Notes: generated by a model not told the origin, from the letters alone. 64,000 nt of DNA from Flavobacteriales bacterium (GCA_016717225.1 JADKGB010000004.1:62001-126000), one strand, 5' to 3'. Shown: positions 46,103-57,300, counted from the first letter of the stretch. Numbers and translations are program-made.

Positions 46103-46933
46103 TCAGGCAATGCCTGCGCTCCGAAGCGCCGTCGCCATTTGCTGCTGGAGGTCCTGGGCGGCTTGGCGCGCGGCTGGTATGGCGCCTTGGCCTTTACCGG
46201 CGTAGAGAATGCCGCGACTGCTGTTGATGAGCAAGCCGCCATCAGAGGTCATGGCCTGCAGGAGAACTTCATTAAGATCACCGCCCTGCGCCCCGATGCC
46301 AGGAACAAGAAAGAAGCTCTTGGGAGCGGCAGCGCGGGCTTTGGCCAGTACTTCCTTGCGTGTGGCGCCTACCACGAACATGGTGTCTTCAGGCGAGCCC
46401 CACTCCCCCACCTTCTTCATCACCTGCTCGAAAAGCAAGTGCTGCTGCTGATCAACTGGCAGGAATTGGAAGTCCATGGCGCCTTCGTTGCTGGTTACTC
46501 CCAGAACAACGGCCCATTTGCCGGGGCGCCCGAGGAAAGGCATGACGCTGTCGTGGCCCATGTACGGTGCAATGGTCACTGCATCGAACCCGAGGGTATC
46601 GAAGAACGCTTCGGCATATTTCCGCGCAGTATTGCCGATGTCTCCACGCTTGGCGTCAGCAATTATGAAGCAATTGCCCTTGGCGCGGATGCCCTCGACC
46701 GTGCGTTCCATGCTGCGCCAGCCGTCGGCACCCAGTGCTTCGTAGAACGCGAGATTCAACTTGTAGGCCACAGCAAGATCATGGGTCGCATCGATAATGG
46801 CGCGATTGAAGGCATGCACCGGATCGGCCTCGCTGCGGAACTGTTCCGGCACCAAGTGCATTTCGGTATCCAAGCCTACGCAGAGAAGACTTCGCTTTTG
46901 CTTGATCGTAGCGACGAGTTCGGCCCGTGTCAT
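46103..46933 (-). CDS. pyrF: Orotidine 5'-phosphate decarboxylase (type 2)
   Basis: The 276-residue enzyme makes UMP from OMP, the last de novo pyrimidine step. The catalytic DxKxxD appears as IADAKRGDIGNTARKYA, which together with the length marks the type 2 (longer) subfamily. LCVGLDTEM at the start and VPGIGAQGGDL near the end are family-like. The ATG overlaps the prfA stop by 4 bp, so translational coupling is likely. Confidence 0.95.
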   Translation of the reverse strand: MTRAELVATIKQKRSLLCVGLDTEMHLVPEQFRSEADPVHAFNRAIIDATHDLAVAYKLNLAFYEALGADGWRSMERTVEGIRAKGNCFIIADAKRGDIGNTARKYAEAFFDTLGFDAVTIAPYMGHDSVMPFLGRPGKWAVVLGVTSNEGAMDFQFLPVDQQQHLLFEQVMKKVGEWGSPEDTMFVVGATRKEVLAKARAAAPKSFFLVPGIGAQGGDLNEVLLQAMTSDGGLLINSSRGILYAGKGQGAIPAARQAAQDLQQQMATALRSAGIA

Positions 46934-48012
46934 GCGTTGGTTCCCTCTTTGAGCTTCTCGGTACGATCGGCCAATTGAAGTGCATCAATGATGGCCTGCA
47001 GGTCCCCGTTCATGATCGCCGGCAAGTTGTGCGCGGTGAATTCGATGCGATGATCGGTCACGCGGCTTTGCGGATAATTGTAGGTGCGGATCTTGGCGCT
47101 TCGATCTCCGCTGCTCACCTGGCTTTTACGATGAACGGATTCGGCTTCCTGGATCTTGCGCAGTCCTTCGTCGTAGAGTTTGGTGCGCAGCATTTGCATG
47201 GCTTTCAAACGGTTGCCGAGCTGGCTACGATCGGTCTGGCACATCACCACAATTCCCGTTGGCAGGTGTGTCAGTCGCACTTTCGTTTCCACCTTGTTCA
47301 CGTTCTGGCCACCTGCACCACCACTGCGCGCGGTTTCCATCTTCACATCGCTTTCCTTCACTTCCACATCGAATTCCTCAGCCTCCGGCAATACCGTGAC
47401 AGTAGCTGCACTGGTGTGGATCCGGCCTTGTGCCTCCGTTTGGGGGACACGTTGCACACGATGAACGCCAGCCTCGTATTTCAACACGCCATAGACGCCA
47501 TCGCCTGTAACGTTGATGATCACTTCCTTGTATCCTCCGGCACTACCCTCGCTTATATCGGCTACCTCCACTTTCCAGCCAAGGCGTTCGCAATACCGGG
47601 TGTACATGCGGTAAAGATCGCCGGCGAAAATGCTTGCTTCATCACCACCCGTTCCAGCACGGATCTCCATGGTGCAGTTCCGCGCATCGTTGGGGTCTTT
47701 CGGTACCAACATCATGCGCACTTCGCTGTCCATGGCATCCAATTGGGCTTGTAACTCCAACTGTTCGGCACGGGCCATTTCGATCATGTCCGCATCCTTT
47801 TCGGAACGCAGCATTTCTTTCGCCCCTTGCAATTGCTCGAAGGTGCGCTTGTAGCGGAAGTAGGCCTCCTCGATCGGGGCCAGATCACGGTACTCGCGGT
47901 TGAGTTGAACGAAACGCTTTTGATCGGCAATTACGCTTGGGTCAGCGAGGCTTTTGCTCACTTCCACACGGCGGTCGTGGATGGAGGAAAGTTTTTCGAG
48001 TAGGTCGCTCAT
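46930..48012 (-). CDS. prfA: Peptide chain release factor 1
   Basis: The 360-residue RF1 has the catalytic GGQ in RSGGAGGQNVNKVETKVRL, preceded by IHTSAATVTVLPEAEE. The tripeptide anticodon region reads LPTGIVVMCQTDRSQ downstream of GGQ. It terminates at UAA and UAG. Full length and intact. It lies between purM (82 bp upstream) and pyrF (overlap). Confidence 0.95.
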   Translation of the reverse strand: MSDLLEKLSSIHDRRVEVSKSLADPSVIADQKRFVQLNREYRDLAPIEEAYFRYKRTFEQLQGAKEMLRSEKDADMIEMARAEQLELQAQLDAMDSEVRMMLVPKDPNDARNCTMEIRAGTGGDEASIFAGDLYRMYTRYCERLGWKVEVADISEGSAGGYKEVIINVTGDGVYGVLKYEAGVHRVQRVPQTEAQGRIHTSAATVTVLPEAEEFDVEVKESDVKMETARSGGAGGQNVNKVETKVRLTHLPTGIVVMCQTDRSQLGNRLKAMQMLRTKLYDEGLRKIQEAESVHRKSQVSSGDRSAKIRTYNYPQSRVTDHRIEFTAHNLPAIMNGDLQAIIDALQLADRTEKLKEGTNA

Positions 48013-48094
48013 AGGAACTCAACCACGAATGAACACGGATAACTGACGAGTCTTCCATTGTTGAGCGCCCGCAACATGAACGCAAAAAGCTCGA

Positions 48095-49271
48095 TCATGA
48101 TGTATATCGGAATTCTCCGCTGGTCGATCTGATCACAACTTCCTTGCTGGATGATGCTTCCACGCGGCCAATGACCTGTGCATCGATGCCGAAAGACCTG
48201 CTGATGGTGATGACCTCTTGGGCCCTCTTCTGTGGCAAATAAAGTTCCATCCGGTGACCCATGTTGAAGACCTTGTACATCTCCTGCCAGTTGGTGCCGC
48301 TCATGCGCTGTATCGCAGCGAAAAGCGGTGGAACCGGGAACAGATCGTCCTTGATCACTCGCAGATCACCAATGAAATGCAGGACTTTGGTTTGTGCTCC
48401 GCCACTGCAATGCACCATGCCATGAATGTCACCGCGCATCTTGGCAAGCACTTCCCGAATAACCGGTGCGTACGTGCGCGTGGGAGACAAGACGGCTTTA
48501 CCCAGATCGAGCGGTGTGCCTTCGAGGGGGTCGGTCAGTTGGGCTGGACCACTGTAGACAAGCGTTTCCGGCACACCTGGGTCGAAGGTTTCGGGAAAGG
48601 CCTTGGCTACTGTTTTATTGAAGACATCATGCCGGGCGCTGGTGAGTCCATTGCTACCGATGCCTGAATTGTAGACGTTCTCATAGGTAGCCTGACCATA
48701 ACTCGCAAGACCTACGATCACATCATCCGCCTGGATCCGTGCATTGTCGATCACGTCAGTACGCTTCATTCGAGCGACAACCGTGCTGTCCACGATCAAC
48801 GTGCGCACCAGATCACCAACATCGGCGGTTTCGCCGCCTGTGCTGTGAATGCCGATCCCAAGCCCACGCATTTTCTCCAAGAACAACTCGGTGCCTTCGA
48901 TGATCGCGGCGATCACCTCGCCAGGGATCAATCGCTTGTTGCGCCCGATAGTGCTGCTGAGCAGGATGCCATCCGTAACACCCACACAGAGCAGGTCATC
49001 GAGGTTCATCACCACCGCATCTTGCGCGATGCCATGCCACACGCTTGTATCACCCGTTTCTTTCCAATACGCATACGCCAATGAGCTTTTCGTACCGGCG
49101 CCATCGGCATGCATCACCAAACAATGATCCACACTTACCGGTGAGATCATCCGCAACCACCTTGCAGAACGCCTTTGGAAAAAGGCCCTTGTTCAACGAG
49201 GCGATGGCCTTGTGAACATCCTCCTTTGCACTACTGACGCCGCGCTGGGCGTAACGGTCGGTGGGGTTCAT
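48095..49271 (-). CDS. purM: Phosphoribosylformylglycinamidine cyclo-ligase (one frameshift)
   Basis: The enzyme makes AIR in purine synthesis. The start MNPTDRYAQRGVSSAKEDVH at 49271 and ASLNKGLFPKAFCKVVADDL are the Bacteroidota-type N-terminus. One extra base at 49135-49136 (GGTAAGTG) then shifts the frame. Removing it gives TGSVDHCLVMHADGAGTKSS and an intact remainder (IAQDAVVMNLDDLLCVG, STGGETADVGDL) to 48095, about 391 residues. As the gene is otherwise perfect, a consensus error is likely. Family members of this length are normal for the phylum. Confidence 0.9.
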
Positions 49272-49280
49272 GTAAAAAAG

Positions 49281-49314
49281 AAAAGAGCACCCACCGTGCG
49301 GCGGATGCTCTTTT
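49281..49314 (-). terminator. Rho-independent terminator after the OmpA/PD40 gene
   Basis: On the minus strand AAAAGAGCATCCGCC, loop GCAC, GGTGGGTGCTCTTTT, then CTTTTTTAC. It is 13 bp after the stop and only 10 bp before the purM start, so the A/T part forms the purM leader. Confidence 0.9.
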
Positions 49315-49326
49315 CCAAGTTGATCA

Positions 49327-51336
49327 CTAATTCTGGGGAGGAACGATAGGTGCGCCTTCCTTGGGAACGTAGTCGAAGCTGAGCACACTGAATTCAGTAC
49401 GGCGGTTGCTTTGGTGAGCGGCCTCCTGCTCTTCCTTGGTCTTCATCGCTTTGATCTCATCATCGCTGATGCGAAGCTTTGTTTCGCCGTAACCCTTGGC
49501 GATCATGCGCACTGGATCGATGCCTTTGCTGACGAGATAGTTCACGCAGCTCTGGGCACGGTTCTGTGACAATGTCAGGTTACGCTTGTCCGAGTCACGG
49601 CTATCCGTGTGGGCCGCGAGCTCAATGATGATCGTAGGGTTTTCCGTCAGTGTCAGATAAAGGGTCTCCAAGGAGTCTTTGCCTTCTGGACGGAGATCGA
49701 ACTTCCCAAGGTCGTACTGCACCTCAGGCAACTTGATCACAACGCCCTTGGCAGCTGGCTGCAAGTAGTATTCCTTGGCGAACGTGGTGCTCTCGTTCAA
49801 ACCTACCGTTGTGATCTGGTCATTAACGACCAAGTAATTCTCCTTGCTCACACGAATGGTATAGCTTGTATTCTCCTTGATATACCGGTCCTTTCCGTTC
49901 TCAGCGAAGTTGAATCCGCCATTGGCATCGGCCATGGAGCTGAAACTGCTGCCATCCGTACCCACCACTTCCAATTTGGCGTCTGGCAATGGGCTACCCG
50001 TGGCCTTATCATAGACGGTACCCTGCAATGCGAACACGAGGTTCGGCATCATGAAGCGCCAGATGTCGTCCTGACCCTTACCGCCAGCACGATTACTGGT
50101 GAAGTAGCCCTTCTCTTCGTCGTGATCGAACACAATACTGAAGTCGTCACCGCTGCTATTGAGCGGGCTCTTCATATTCTCGATGTGTCCCCATGCGTTG
50201 TCTCCCGTCTTCTCAGCCATGAAGATGTCCATACCTCCCATGCCCTGTTGTCCGTCGCTGCTGAAATACAAATTGCCATTGTTCCTCAGGAAAGGGAACA
50301 TATCATCCTTGGGCGTATTGATCTCGTTACCCAAATTGCTTGGAGTACCAGTAGGCTTGCCGTCCTTGTCCAATCGCACCATCCATAGGTCCTTTCCACC
50401 GCGGCCACCTTTCTGATTGCTGGAGAACACCAACACACCATCATCCTTGCTGACGGTTGGCTGGCCCAGCTTGATCTGACTGGAGTCCTTTTCATCGACG
50501 GCTGGGTGCAGGACGAGCATTTCAGGCTCGCTGTAGTTGCTGCCAACCTTCTTGGTCATCCAGATCTCGCAACCATATGCCTTCTTCTTCTCGTGAGCAC
50601 AACGCGTGAAATACATCACGGTCCGCTTCGCATTGAAAGTTGCGCTGCCCTCATGCGCAGGTGTGTTGATCGTTGGCGGCAGCTTTTGTGGCTCGCTCCA
50701 TTTTCCAAGCTTATCCCGGCTGCTCGCGAAAAGGTCCAGAAAACTCTCACCTGCGATACCATCGGTTTCCGTTCCCGTGCTCGCTGTACGGCTACTCGAA
50801 AAAACCACCTCATCATTCTTCTTGGACGAAAAGGACGCACTGAAATCGTATTGCGGAGAGTTCAGCAAAACCTCCGGATCGGCAGTATAACGGCTAGCCT
50901 GATCCTTCCAGGTCTGCGCCATTTGACAACTTGCCAAGCTGGCATCCGCACGCGTGTCTCCTGGGTTCTTTTCCTTGTACTTGTTGTAGGCAGCGATCGC
51001 ATCGGCGTATTTGCCTTGCTCTTTCAGCGACTCTCCGATGTAGTAGTAGGTAACCGGATCGGTGTACTGCGCTTTGTTGGCCTTTTCGTACCACACTTGG
51101 GCATTCGGTGCATCACCCAAGGTTCGGTAACACTCGGCAACTTTGAAAATAAGAGAAGCTTTATCGCTGGCTTTCTTCTCCAACGTATAAGCCTTCTTAT
51201 AAAGCTCGATCGCGTTGAAGTATTGCCCGGCTTTGAAAGCGTCATCCGCCTCTTCGCCTTGCTTCCCTTGGGCCTGTGTCGCCGTAGCGCACAAAAGGCT
51301 GAATGTGAAGCAGGCCAGTGTCTTCCTCATGCTCAT
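49327..51336 (-). CDS. OmpA-family envelope protein with TPR and PD40 repeats
   Basis: The 669-residue protein has a signal peptide (MSMRKTLACFTFSLLCATAT), TPR-like helices (about 25-150), a WD40-like PD40 propeller (about 185-430, with VFSSNQKGGRGGKDLWMV and LYFSSDGQQGMGGMDIFMA), a carboxypeptidase-regulatory-like sandwich (about 440-530) and an OmpA C-terminal peptidoglycan-binding domain (about 550-650, ELAAHTDSRDSDKRNLTLSQ). Related proteins in the phylum tie the outer membrane to the cell wall and include gliding and T9SS accessory proteins. A structural envelope role is likely. It is monocistronic, with a terminator behind it. Confidence 0.9.
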   Translation of the reverse strand: MSMRKTLACFTFSLLCATATQAQGKQGEEADDAFKAGQYFNAIELYKKAYTLEKKASDKASLIFKVAECYRTLGDAPNAQVWYEKANKAQYTDPVTYYYIGESLKEQGKYADAIAAYNKYKEKNPGDTRADASLASCQMAQTWKDQASRYTADPEVLLNSPQYDFSASFSSKKNDEVVFSSSRTASTGTETDGIAGESFLDLFASSRDKLGKWSEPQKLPPTINTPAHEGSATFNAKRTVMYFTRCAHEKKKAYGCEIWMTKKVGSNYSEPEMLVLHPAVDEKDSSQIKLGQPTVSKDDGVLVFSSNQKGGRGGKDLWMVRLDKDGKPTGTPSNLGNEINTPKDDMFPFLRNNGNLYFSSDGQQGMGGMDIFMAEKTGDNAWGHIENMKSPLNSSGDDFSIVFDHDEEKGYFTSNRAGGKGQDDIWRFMMPNLVFALQGTVYDKATGSPLPDAKLEVVGTDGSSFSSMADANGGFNFAENGKDRYIKENTSYTIRVSKENYLVVNDQITTVGLNESTTFAKEYYLQPAAKGVVIKLPEVQYDLGKFDLRPEGKDSLETLYLTLTENPTIIIELAAHTDSRDSDKRNLTLSQNRAQSCVNYLVSKGIDPVRMIAKGYGETKLRISDDEIKAMKTKEEQEAAHQSNRRTEFSVLSFDYVPKEGAPIVPPQN

Positions 51337-51374
51337 CTTGTTCCGAATTCGTTACAGTGTTGGGTAGGGCCGGG

Positions 51375-51382
51375 CGAATGTA
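51375..51382 (-). promoter_or_regulatory. Putative -7 element of the OmpA/PD40 gene
   Basis: TACATTCG on the minus strand, one base from TAnnTTTG, 38 bp before the ATG. No good -33 TTG at the right distance. Confidence 0.4.
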
Positions 51383-51500
51383 ACCAAAGTCTCTTTCCAA
51401 GCTTCATGTTCGATCTCAGCCTTGGGAACATCCGTTCGTTGATGGGCGCTATCCATGAACGTGACCCACAGCAAGTGTAACAATTCACTGAATACCCGGA

Positions 51501-53693
51501 TCAACGCGTGAACAGCAGCTCACGCAGCTTTGGCAATGGCCAGAGTTCATCGTCTATCGTGATCTCCAGCTTATCGCTGTGGTAGCGGATCTCGTCCAAA
51601 TAGGGCTTCACTTTGTCGCAGTAGGCGATGGCCTTGGCCCGATACTCCTCAATGGTATTGGCTTTCTTCCGTGCCTCGATCATGGCATCAGTAAGCGATT
51701 TCATCTTGCCGACGTGCTCGCTGATCTCCTCGATGAGCTCGATCTGTGTTGCCGCCGCTTTTTTGGCCTTGTCCACACCCAGCACTTCACGCAATCCGCG
51801 CACATTTTCAAGAAGTCGGTTCTGGTAGCTGATGGCAGCAGGAATGATGTGGTTCACAGCCAGATCACCACAAACACGGCTCTCGATCTGGATCTTCAGC
51901 GCGTAACTGTGCAATTCGATCTCGTGCCGGGCATCCAATTCCACCTCGCTCAAGACACCCATGCTGGCAAAAAGTGCCTTTGTTTCCTTCCGGTTCCAAA
52001 CGTCCAACGCACGAGGGGTATCCTGAATGTTGCTTAGGCCACGCTTGGCCGCCTCGTTCTTCCATTCGTCCCCATAACCGTTACCCTCGAACCGTATCGC
52101 CTTGCTTTCCACAATGAGGTCGCGGATCACACGCAGTATGGCTTCGTCTTTTTTCGTCCCCTTTTTGATGAGAGCGTCCACGGTCTTCTTGAACTCCCGC
52201 AGTTGATTGGCGACAATGGTGTTCAGCACCGTCATGGACGCAGCACAATTGGCACTGCTGCCCACTGCTCGGAACTCGAACTTGTTACCTGTGAAGGCGA
52301 ACGGGCTCGTGCGATTACGGTCGGTATTGTCCAACATCACCGAAGGGATGCGACCGATATCCAGTTTCAATTCGGTTTTGCTGGTGGGGCTCATCGCACC
52401 CTTGATATTCTTCTCCAGACCATCGAGGAGCTTGGTGAGGTACTCACCGATAAAAACACTGATGATCGCTGGCGGCGCTTCGTTGGCCCCGAGGCGATGG
52501 TCGTTGTTAGCACTCGCAATGCTGGCGCGAAGCACGTCCGCATGGCTATGTATCGCCTTGATCGTGTTGACCAGAAAAGCCAAGAACTGGATGTTCTCTT
52601 TGGGTGTTTTCGCAGGGCGCAGGAGATTCTTGCCGGTATTCGTCGCCAAGCTCCAGTTGTTGTGCTTGCCACTGCCGTTCACGCCAGCATACGGTTTCTC
52701 GTGGAAGAGAACGCGGAAGTCATGCTTGCGCGCGGTTTTCTCCATCACATCCATCAGCAACATGTTGTGATCAACGGCCAGGTTGAGTTCTTCGAATACC
52801 GGCGCGCATTCGAACTGGTTCGGTGCCACTTCGTTGTGGCGGGTCTTAACAGGGATACCCAGCTTCAACGCTTCGGTTTCGAACTCGCGCATGAACGCTT
52901 GCGCACGCTCTGGAATACTCCCGAAATAATGGTCTTCAAGTTGCTGGCCCTTCGCTGGACTATGGCCGAACAAGGCACGACCGGTCATCATGATATCCGG
53001 TCGAGCCATGTACAAAGCCTCGTCGATCAGGAAGTACTCCTGCTCCCAACCCAAAGTACAAGTCACCTTGGACACTTCTTTATCGAAGTACTGGCAAACG
53101 GCTGTGGCGGCCTCATCCACGGCTTTGATGGCGCGCAACAAGGGCATTTTGAAATCCAACGCTTCGCCCGTGTAGCTGATGAAGATCGTTGGAACACAGA
53201 GCGTGCGCCCCATGATGAACGCAGGGCTGCTCGGATCCCAAGCGCTGTATCCGCGAGCTTCGAAGGTGTTTCGGATGCCACCACTGGGGAAGCTGCTCGC
53301 ATCCGGCTCCTGCTGCACAAGCATGGCACCGTCGAAACGTTCAATACTGCGACCATTGCCGATCGGCTCGAAGAAAGCATCGTGCTTTTCCGCACTGGTA
53401 CCTGTGAGCGGCTGGAACCAATGGGTGTAGTGGGTGGCGCCTTTGCTGGCTGCCCATTCTTTCATGCCGCTGGCGACCTGATCGGCGAGCTTTCGATCGA
53501 TACGCCCGCCTTGATGAATGGCTTGGCGAACGGCGAAGTAGGCATCTTCCGTGAGGAACATGCGCATGGCCTCCTCGTTGAAAACGCTGCTTCCGAAGAA
53601 TTCGCTGATGCGTTGGCTCGGAAGCTCGTTGTTCTTTGGGCGACGATCCATTACATCGGAGAGGGCCTTAGCACGAAGATGGGGGGTGGGCAT
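51501..53693 (-). CDS. glnN: Glutamine synthetase type III
   Basis: The 730-residue enzyme makes glutamine from glutamate, ammonia and ATP. It has the length and motifs of GSIII: SEFFGSSVFNEEAMRMFL at the start, LGWEQEYFLID (metal-binding Glu), KTRHNEVAPNQFECAPVFEE and NGSGKHNNWSLATNTGKNL in the catalytic barrel, and a long helical C-terminus. The ATG at 53693 was chosen; the open frame to 53867 is AT-rich leader. No nitrogen regulator (glnB, ntrC) is adjacent. Confidence 0.95.
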   Translation of the reverse strand: MPTPHLRAKALSDVMDRRPKNNELPSQRISEFFGSSVFNEEAMRMFLTEDAYFAVRQAIHQGGRIDRKLADQVASGMKEWAASKGATHYTHWFQPLTGTSAEKHDAFFEPIGNGRSIERFDGAMLVQQEPDASSFPSGGIRNTFEARGYSAWDPSSPAFIMGRTLCVPTIFISYTGEALDFKMPLLRAIKAVDEAATAVCQYFDKEVSKVTCTLGWEQEYFLIDEALYMARPDIMMTGRALFGHSPAKGQQLEDHYFGSIPERAQAFMREFETEALKLGIPVKTRHNEVAPNQFECAPVFEELNLAVDHNMLLMDVMEKTARKHDFRVLFHEKPYAGVNGSGKHNNWSLATNTGKNLLRPAKTPKENIQFLAFLVNTIKAIHSHADVLRASIASANNDHRLGANEAPPAIISVFIGEYLTKLLDGLEKNIKGAMSPTSKTELKLDIGRIPSVMLDNTDRNRTSPFAFTGNKFEFRAVGSSANCAASMTVLNTIVANQLREFKKTVDALIKKGTKKDEAILRVIRDLIVESKAIRFEGNGYGDEWKNEAAKRGLSNIQDTPRALDVWNRKETKALFASMGVLSEVELDARHEIELHSYALKIQIESRVCGDLAVNHIIPAAISYQNRLLENVRGLREVLGVDKAKKAAATQIELIEEISEHVGKMKSLTDAMIEARKKANTIEEYRAKAIAYCDKVKPYLDEIRYHSDKLEITIDDELWPLPKLRELLFTR

Positions 53694-53716
53694 TGAAAAG
53701 GTTGTTTTTCTGACCG

Positions 53717-53724
53717 CGAATGTA
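53717..53724 (-). promoter_or_regulatory. Putative -7 element of glnN
   Basis: TACATTCG on the minus strand, 23 bp before the ATG. An AT-rich stretch (53741-53768) lies just upstream and may serve as UP-like or regulator-binding DNA. Confidence 0.45.
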
Positions 53725-53917
53725 TCGGGAGAGGGGGGTATGTATATAGAATTGATGATATTTTTTTGAACACCCCCTGATTTTTCAGTCAACAGCTTAG
53801 AATATTCAAATAGGCTGATGAGAACCACTGCGTTCCAGCCGTTACCACAAAACCACGGCAACGTCAAAATCCCACGCGATCGCTATCACGAGCACACGTA
53901 TCAGCAAGAAGAAAAAA

Positions 53918-54232
53918 CTAGGAAACCGGCCCTTCAGGGCTTGCGGGCGGATCACCTGCCGGAGACGGGGACGCTGCTGGCGGAACAGGTCGCTGGGGTG
54001 GCTGATCCAAGTTGAAACTTCGGCGTTGATCGTCGTAGCCCTGCTTCACCTCATTCGTGCCTTTCTGGATCTCTCGCTGCACCTCAGCACTGGCATCGCG
54101 GATCTGGCGCATCGTACGACCCATGGTGCGCGCGATACCGGGAATTCCCTTGCTTCCAAAAAAGATCAGAACGAACACGAGGATCACAACAAGCTCGCCA
54201 CCACTGATATCGAAAATGAGCAGATGCCCCAT
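53918..54232 (-). CDS. tatA: Sec-independent translocase TatA/TatE family protein
   Basis: The 104-residue protein has one N-terminal TM helix (about 9-27, GGELVVILVFVLIFFGSKGI) with the FG hinge, followed by the amphipathic helix GIARTMGRTMRQIRDASAEV, the TatA layout. The tail is Pro/Ser-rich and unstructured. TatA forms the pore of the twin-arginine system for folded proteins. tatC is not in the window. Confidence 0.9.
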   Translation of the reverse strand: MGHLLIFDISGGELVVILVFVLIFFGSKGIPGIARTMGRTMRQIRDASAEVQREIQKGTNEVKQGYDDQRRSFNLDQPPQRPVPPAASPSPAGDPPASPEGPVS

Positions 54233-54236
54233 GCGG

Positions 54237-54244
54237 CGAAGGTA
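54237..54244 (-). promoter_or_regulatory. Putative -7 element of tatA, near-leaderless
   Basis: TACCTTCG on the minus strand lies four bases before the ATG (TACCTTCGCCGCATG), as in the CBS gene. A leaderless transcript is inferred. Confidence 0.4.
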
Positions 54245-54271
54245 GGATCGCGTCGATCTGCTGGCTCAAAA

Positions 54272-54302
54272 GTCGAACGGCGCCTTTGACAGCGCCGTTC
54301 GA
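54272..54302 (-). terminator. Terminator of secDF
   Basis: On the minus strand TCGAACGGCGC, 8-nt loop, GCGCCGTTCGA, then CTTTTG. An 11-bp stem 18 bp after the secDF stop. Confidence 0.85.
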
Positions 54303-54320
54303 AAAGGTCTCATAGCTTGT

Positions 54321-57300
54321 TCAGGCAGCAACAGCGCCTTTCATCGGAACAGTTTCTGGGTTCTTGTTCTTCAACAGGTCAACCGTGATCGTAGACGCAA
54401 CGAAGATCGAACTGTATGTACCAATGAGGATACCCATGAACATACCGAACACGAAACCTTTGATACTGTCGCCCCCGAAGAGGAAGATCACGAGCAACAC
54501 CACCAACGTTGTTCCCGCAGTGTTCAATGTGCGGCCCAGGGTCGCGTTGATCGCGCGGTTGAACACACCAATAGTGGAATCGTGCTTATGCTCCACGAGG
54601 TACTCACGGATACGGTCGAACACCACAACGGTATCATTGATGGAATAACCCACCACGGTCAGGATAACCGCGATGAACGCTTCATCGATCTCCAAGGAGA
54701 ACGGCATGATCTTCCAAAGCAGTGAATACAATCCCAACACGAACAGAGCGTCGTGCAGCAAGCTCAACATGGCTCCCAAACCGTATTGCCAACTGCTGAA
54801 TCGGAACCATATGAACAAGAACATGAACACCAAGGCAGCAAGCACACTCACTACGGCTTTTCGACGGATATCATCGCTGATCGTCGGATCCACTTTCCGG
54901 CTTTCGAGGATTTCGACCGAACCAAATTGAGCCAGACCCGCTTTCAATTTGGTGTCCACGGTTCCGTCGGATGCGCGGTTCGCATCATCCACCAAGTAAT
55001 TCGTGGTAATCTTCATTTTGCGCGCGCTGCCAAACGTCTTCACATTGGCGGTGTACTGTCGACCATCCTCGATGAATTGAGGCTCCAACGCGGTCTTCAC
55101 TTGTTCTGTGGTCACTTCGTTCTCGAACTGCACCACATAGGCGCGACCTCCACTGAAGTCAACACCGAGGTTGAAGCCTTGGGTAACGATGCTAACCAGA
55201 CCAATGCCGATAATAACGGAACTGATCATGTAGAACATTTTGCGCTTGCCCATGAAATCGTAGTTGGCACCTACGAAGGTGTTCTTGCTCCAACTTGCCC
55301 AGAAACTGACGGGCTTGCCTTTCTCCAAACGACGCTCAAGCAAAAGACGTGTAATGAAAATGGCCGTGAAGAGCGAAGTGAGAATACCGATCATCAGGGT
55401 GGTAGCGAAACCCTTGATCGGGCCACTACCGAAGATGAACAGGATGACACCTGTTGCGAATGTTGTGATGTTCGAATCGATAATGGCCGAGAGCGCACCC
55501 TTGAAGCCAAGATCCACGGCTGATTTTACCATTTTACCAGCACGCAATTCCTCCCGGACCCGCTCGTTGATCAGCACGTTCGCATCAACCGCCATACCCA
55601 TGGTAAGTACGATACCGGCAATGCCTGGCAGCGTGAACGATGCACCCAACGAGGCCATGGAACCGATCAGAATGAACAAGTTCACCAGCAACGCGACAGT
55701 CGCGAACCAACCTGAAGTGCTGTAATACAAAGCCATATAGGCCATCACAGCGATCAACGCGATCACGAACGAGAGCAATCCCTTTTGCACGTTCTCCTTG
55801 CCCAGCGTAGCTCCCACTACGGTCTCATCAATGATCCGCGCTGGGGCTGGCAGTGCACCGGCTTTCAGGATGTTCGCCAAGTCGGTGGCCTCTTCGATCT
55901 GCTTGTTGCGATCGCCATTACCCATGCTGATGCTGCTGCTTCCATTGGGGATCTCTCCGATCACGGTAGGTGACGACTGCACATTGTCATCGAGCACGAT
56001 CGCGACATTCTTGCCGATGTTCTCACTCGTCATCTGCTTCCAGATAAGCGCACCTTCCTGATCCATGCGCATGGTCACTTCCGCATCTCCTTTCAGGTCG
56101 AAATCATGGTCCGCATTCGTGATGTGGGCACCATCGATGCGGGGTTTTCCGTCTTTCGGAACTTTCAATGCACGCAGGGCGAGGTAATCACCAGGATTTT
56201 CGTTGTAATCGATGCGCTCCGCCTTTGACGCCCAAGCGAGTTTCAATCCATAGCTGGCGTCCGGACTGCGAATGCCCGTGCGGCGGAGAAGATCGTTCAC
56301 CCGGGCGGTATCCGTAACGCGGCAGTAGCCGATCACATCCACGTGCTTCTGGCTTTGCGTACGATACGGATTACCCATGATACGCCCTGGGCCGAACAAA
56401 GGGGAGCGTTTGTCCTGATCCCGGCGGAAGGACATCGAATCGGCCTGAATACCAGCACGATAGGTGCTGTCTACCGTGTTGAGGGAATCCAGCAGGGTAC
56501 TCTTACGAAGGCTATCGAGCGAAGCATCGGCGGTGAACGCCTTTCGCGCTGTATCGATGTCAGCGATATACCCCCGGATGCTGTCCATACGCAGGCTGTC
56601 ACGACGCGCGAAATCGGGGTAAAGCAATGAACTCGCCTTGGTATTTGCCTCGCCGAGAATAGGGTCCAGATCCGTTACGTTGAAGGTCTCATAAAACTCC
56701 AGGTTCGCCGTACTCTGCAGCAATTTGCGAACACGGTCCTTGTCCTTCACACCGGGAAGCTCGATCTGGATGCGACCGCTGAGGGCCTGCTTTTGGATAC
56801 TTGGCTGGGCAACACCGAACTTGTCGATACGATTGCGCAGGATCTGCTCGGTGTTGTTCAACGCATCTTGCGCCTGCTTGCGCAGGGATGTGATCACCTG
56901 TTCATTGGTGAACGTGCGCTCGAACATGCTTGAATTGTCCTGCGAGCTGAAGATGGCGGCCAAGCTGCCGTTCGGAGCAACCTTTTTGAACTCCAGATCG
57001 AACAGTGTGATGAAATCCTCGTTGCTTTTCTTCTGGGCTTCGCGTGCATTCGCGATAGCGGCAGTGAATGACGCATCCGCGCTGTTCCCGCTAAGGTTCT
57101 GAACCATTTCCGGAATGCTCACCTCGAGGGTAACAGCCATTCCACCTTTCAGATCGAGACCTTGGTTGATCTCTCGACCCTTGCACTCATTGTAGGTATA
57201 ATCGAACAACGGATACGCCACATCATCTGCATGTTCGCGCAAATAAGTGTTCACGTTGCCCAACTGCACGGCATCGCGATCAAGCTTCTCGTTTCCCGCC

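Noticed and set aside
53694..53867. N-terminal extension of glutamine synthetase III
   Set aside because: AT-rich leader DNA with a promoter-like box; the family start is at 53693.
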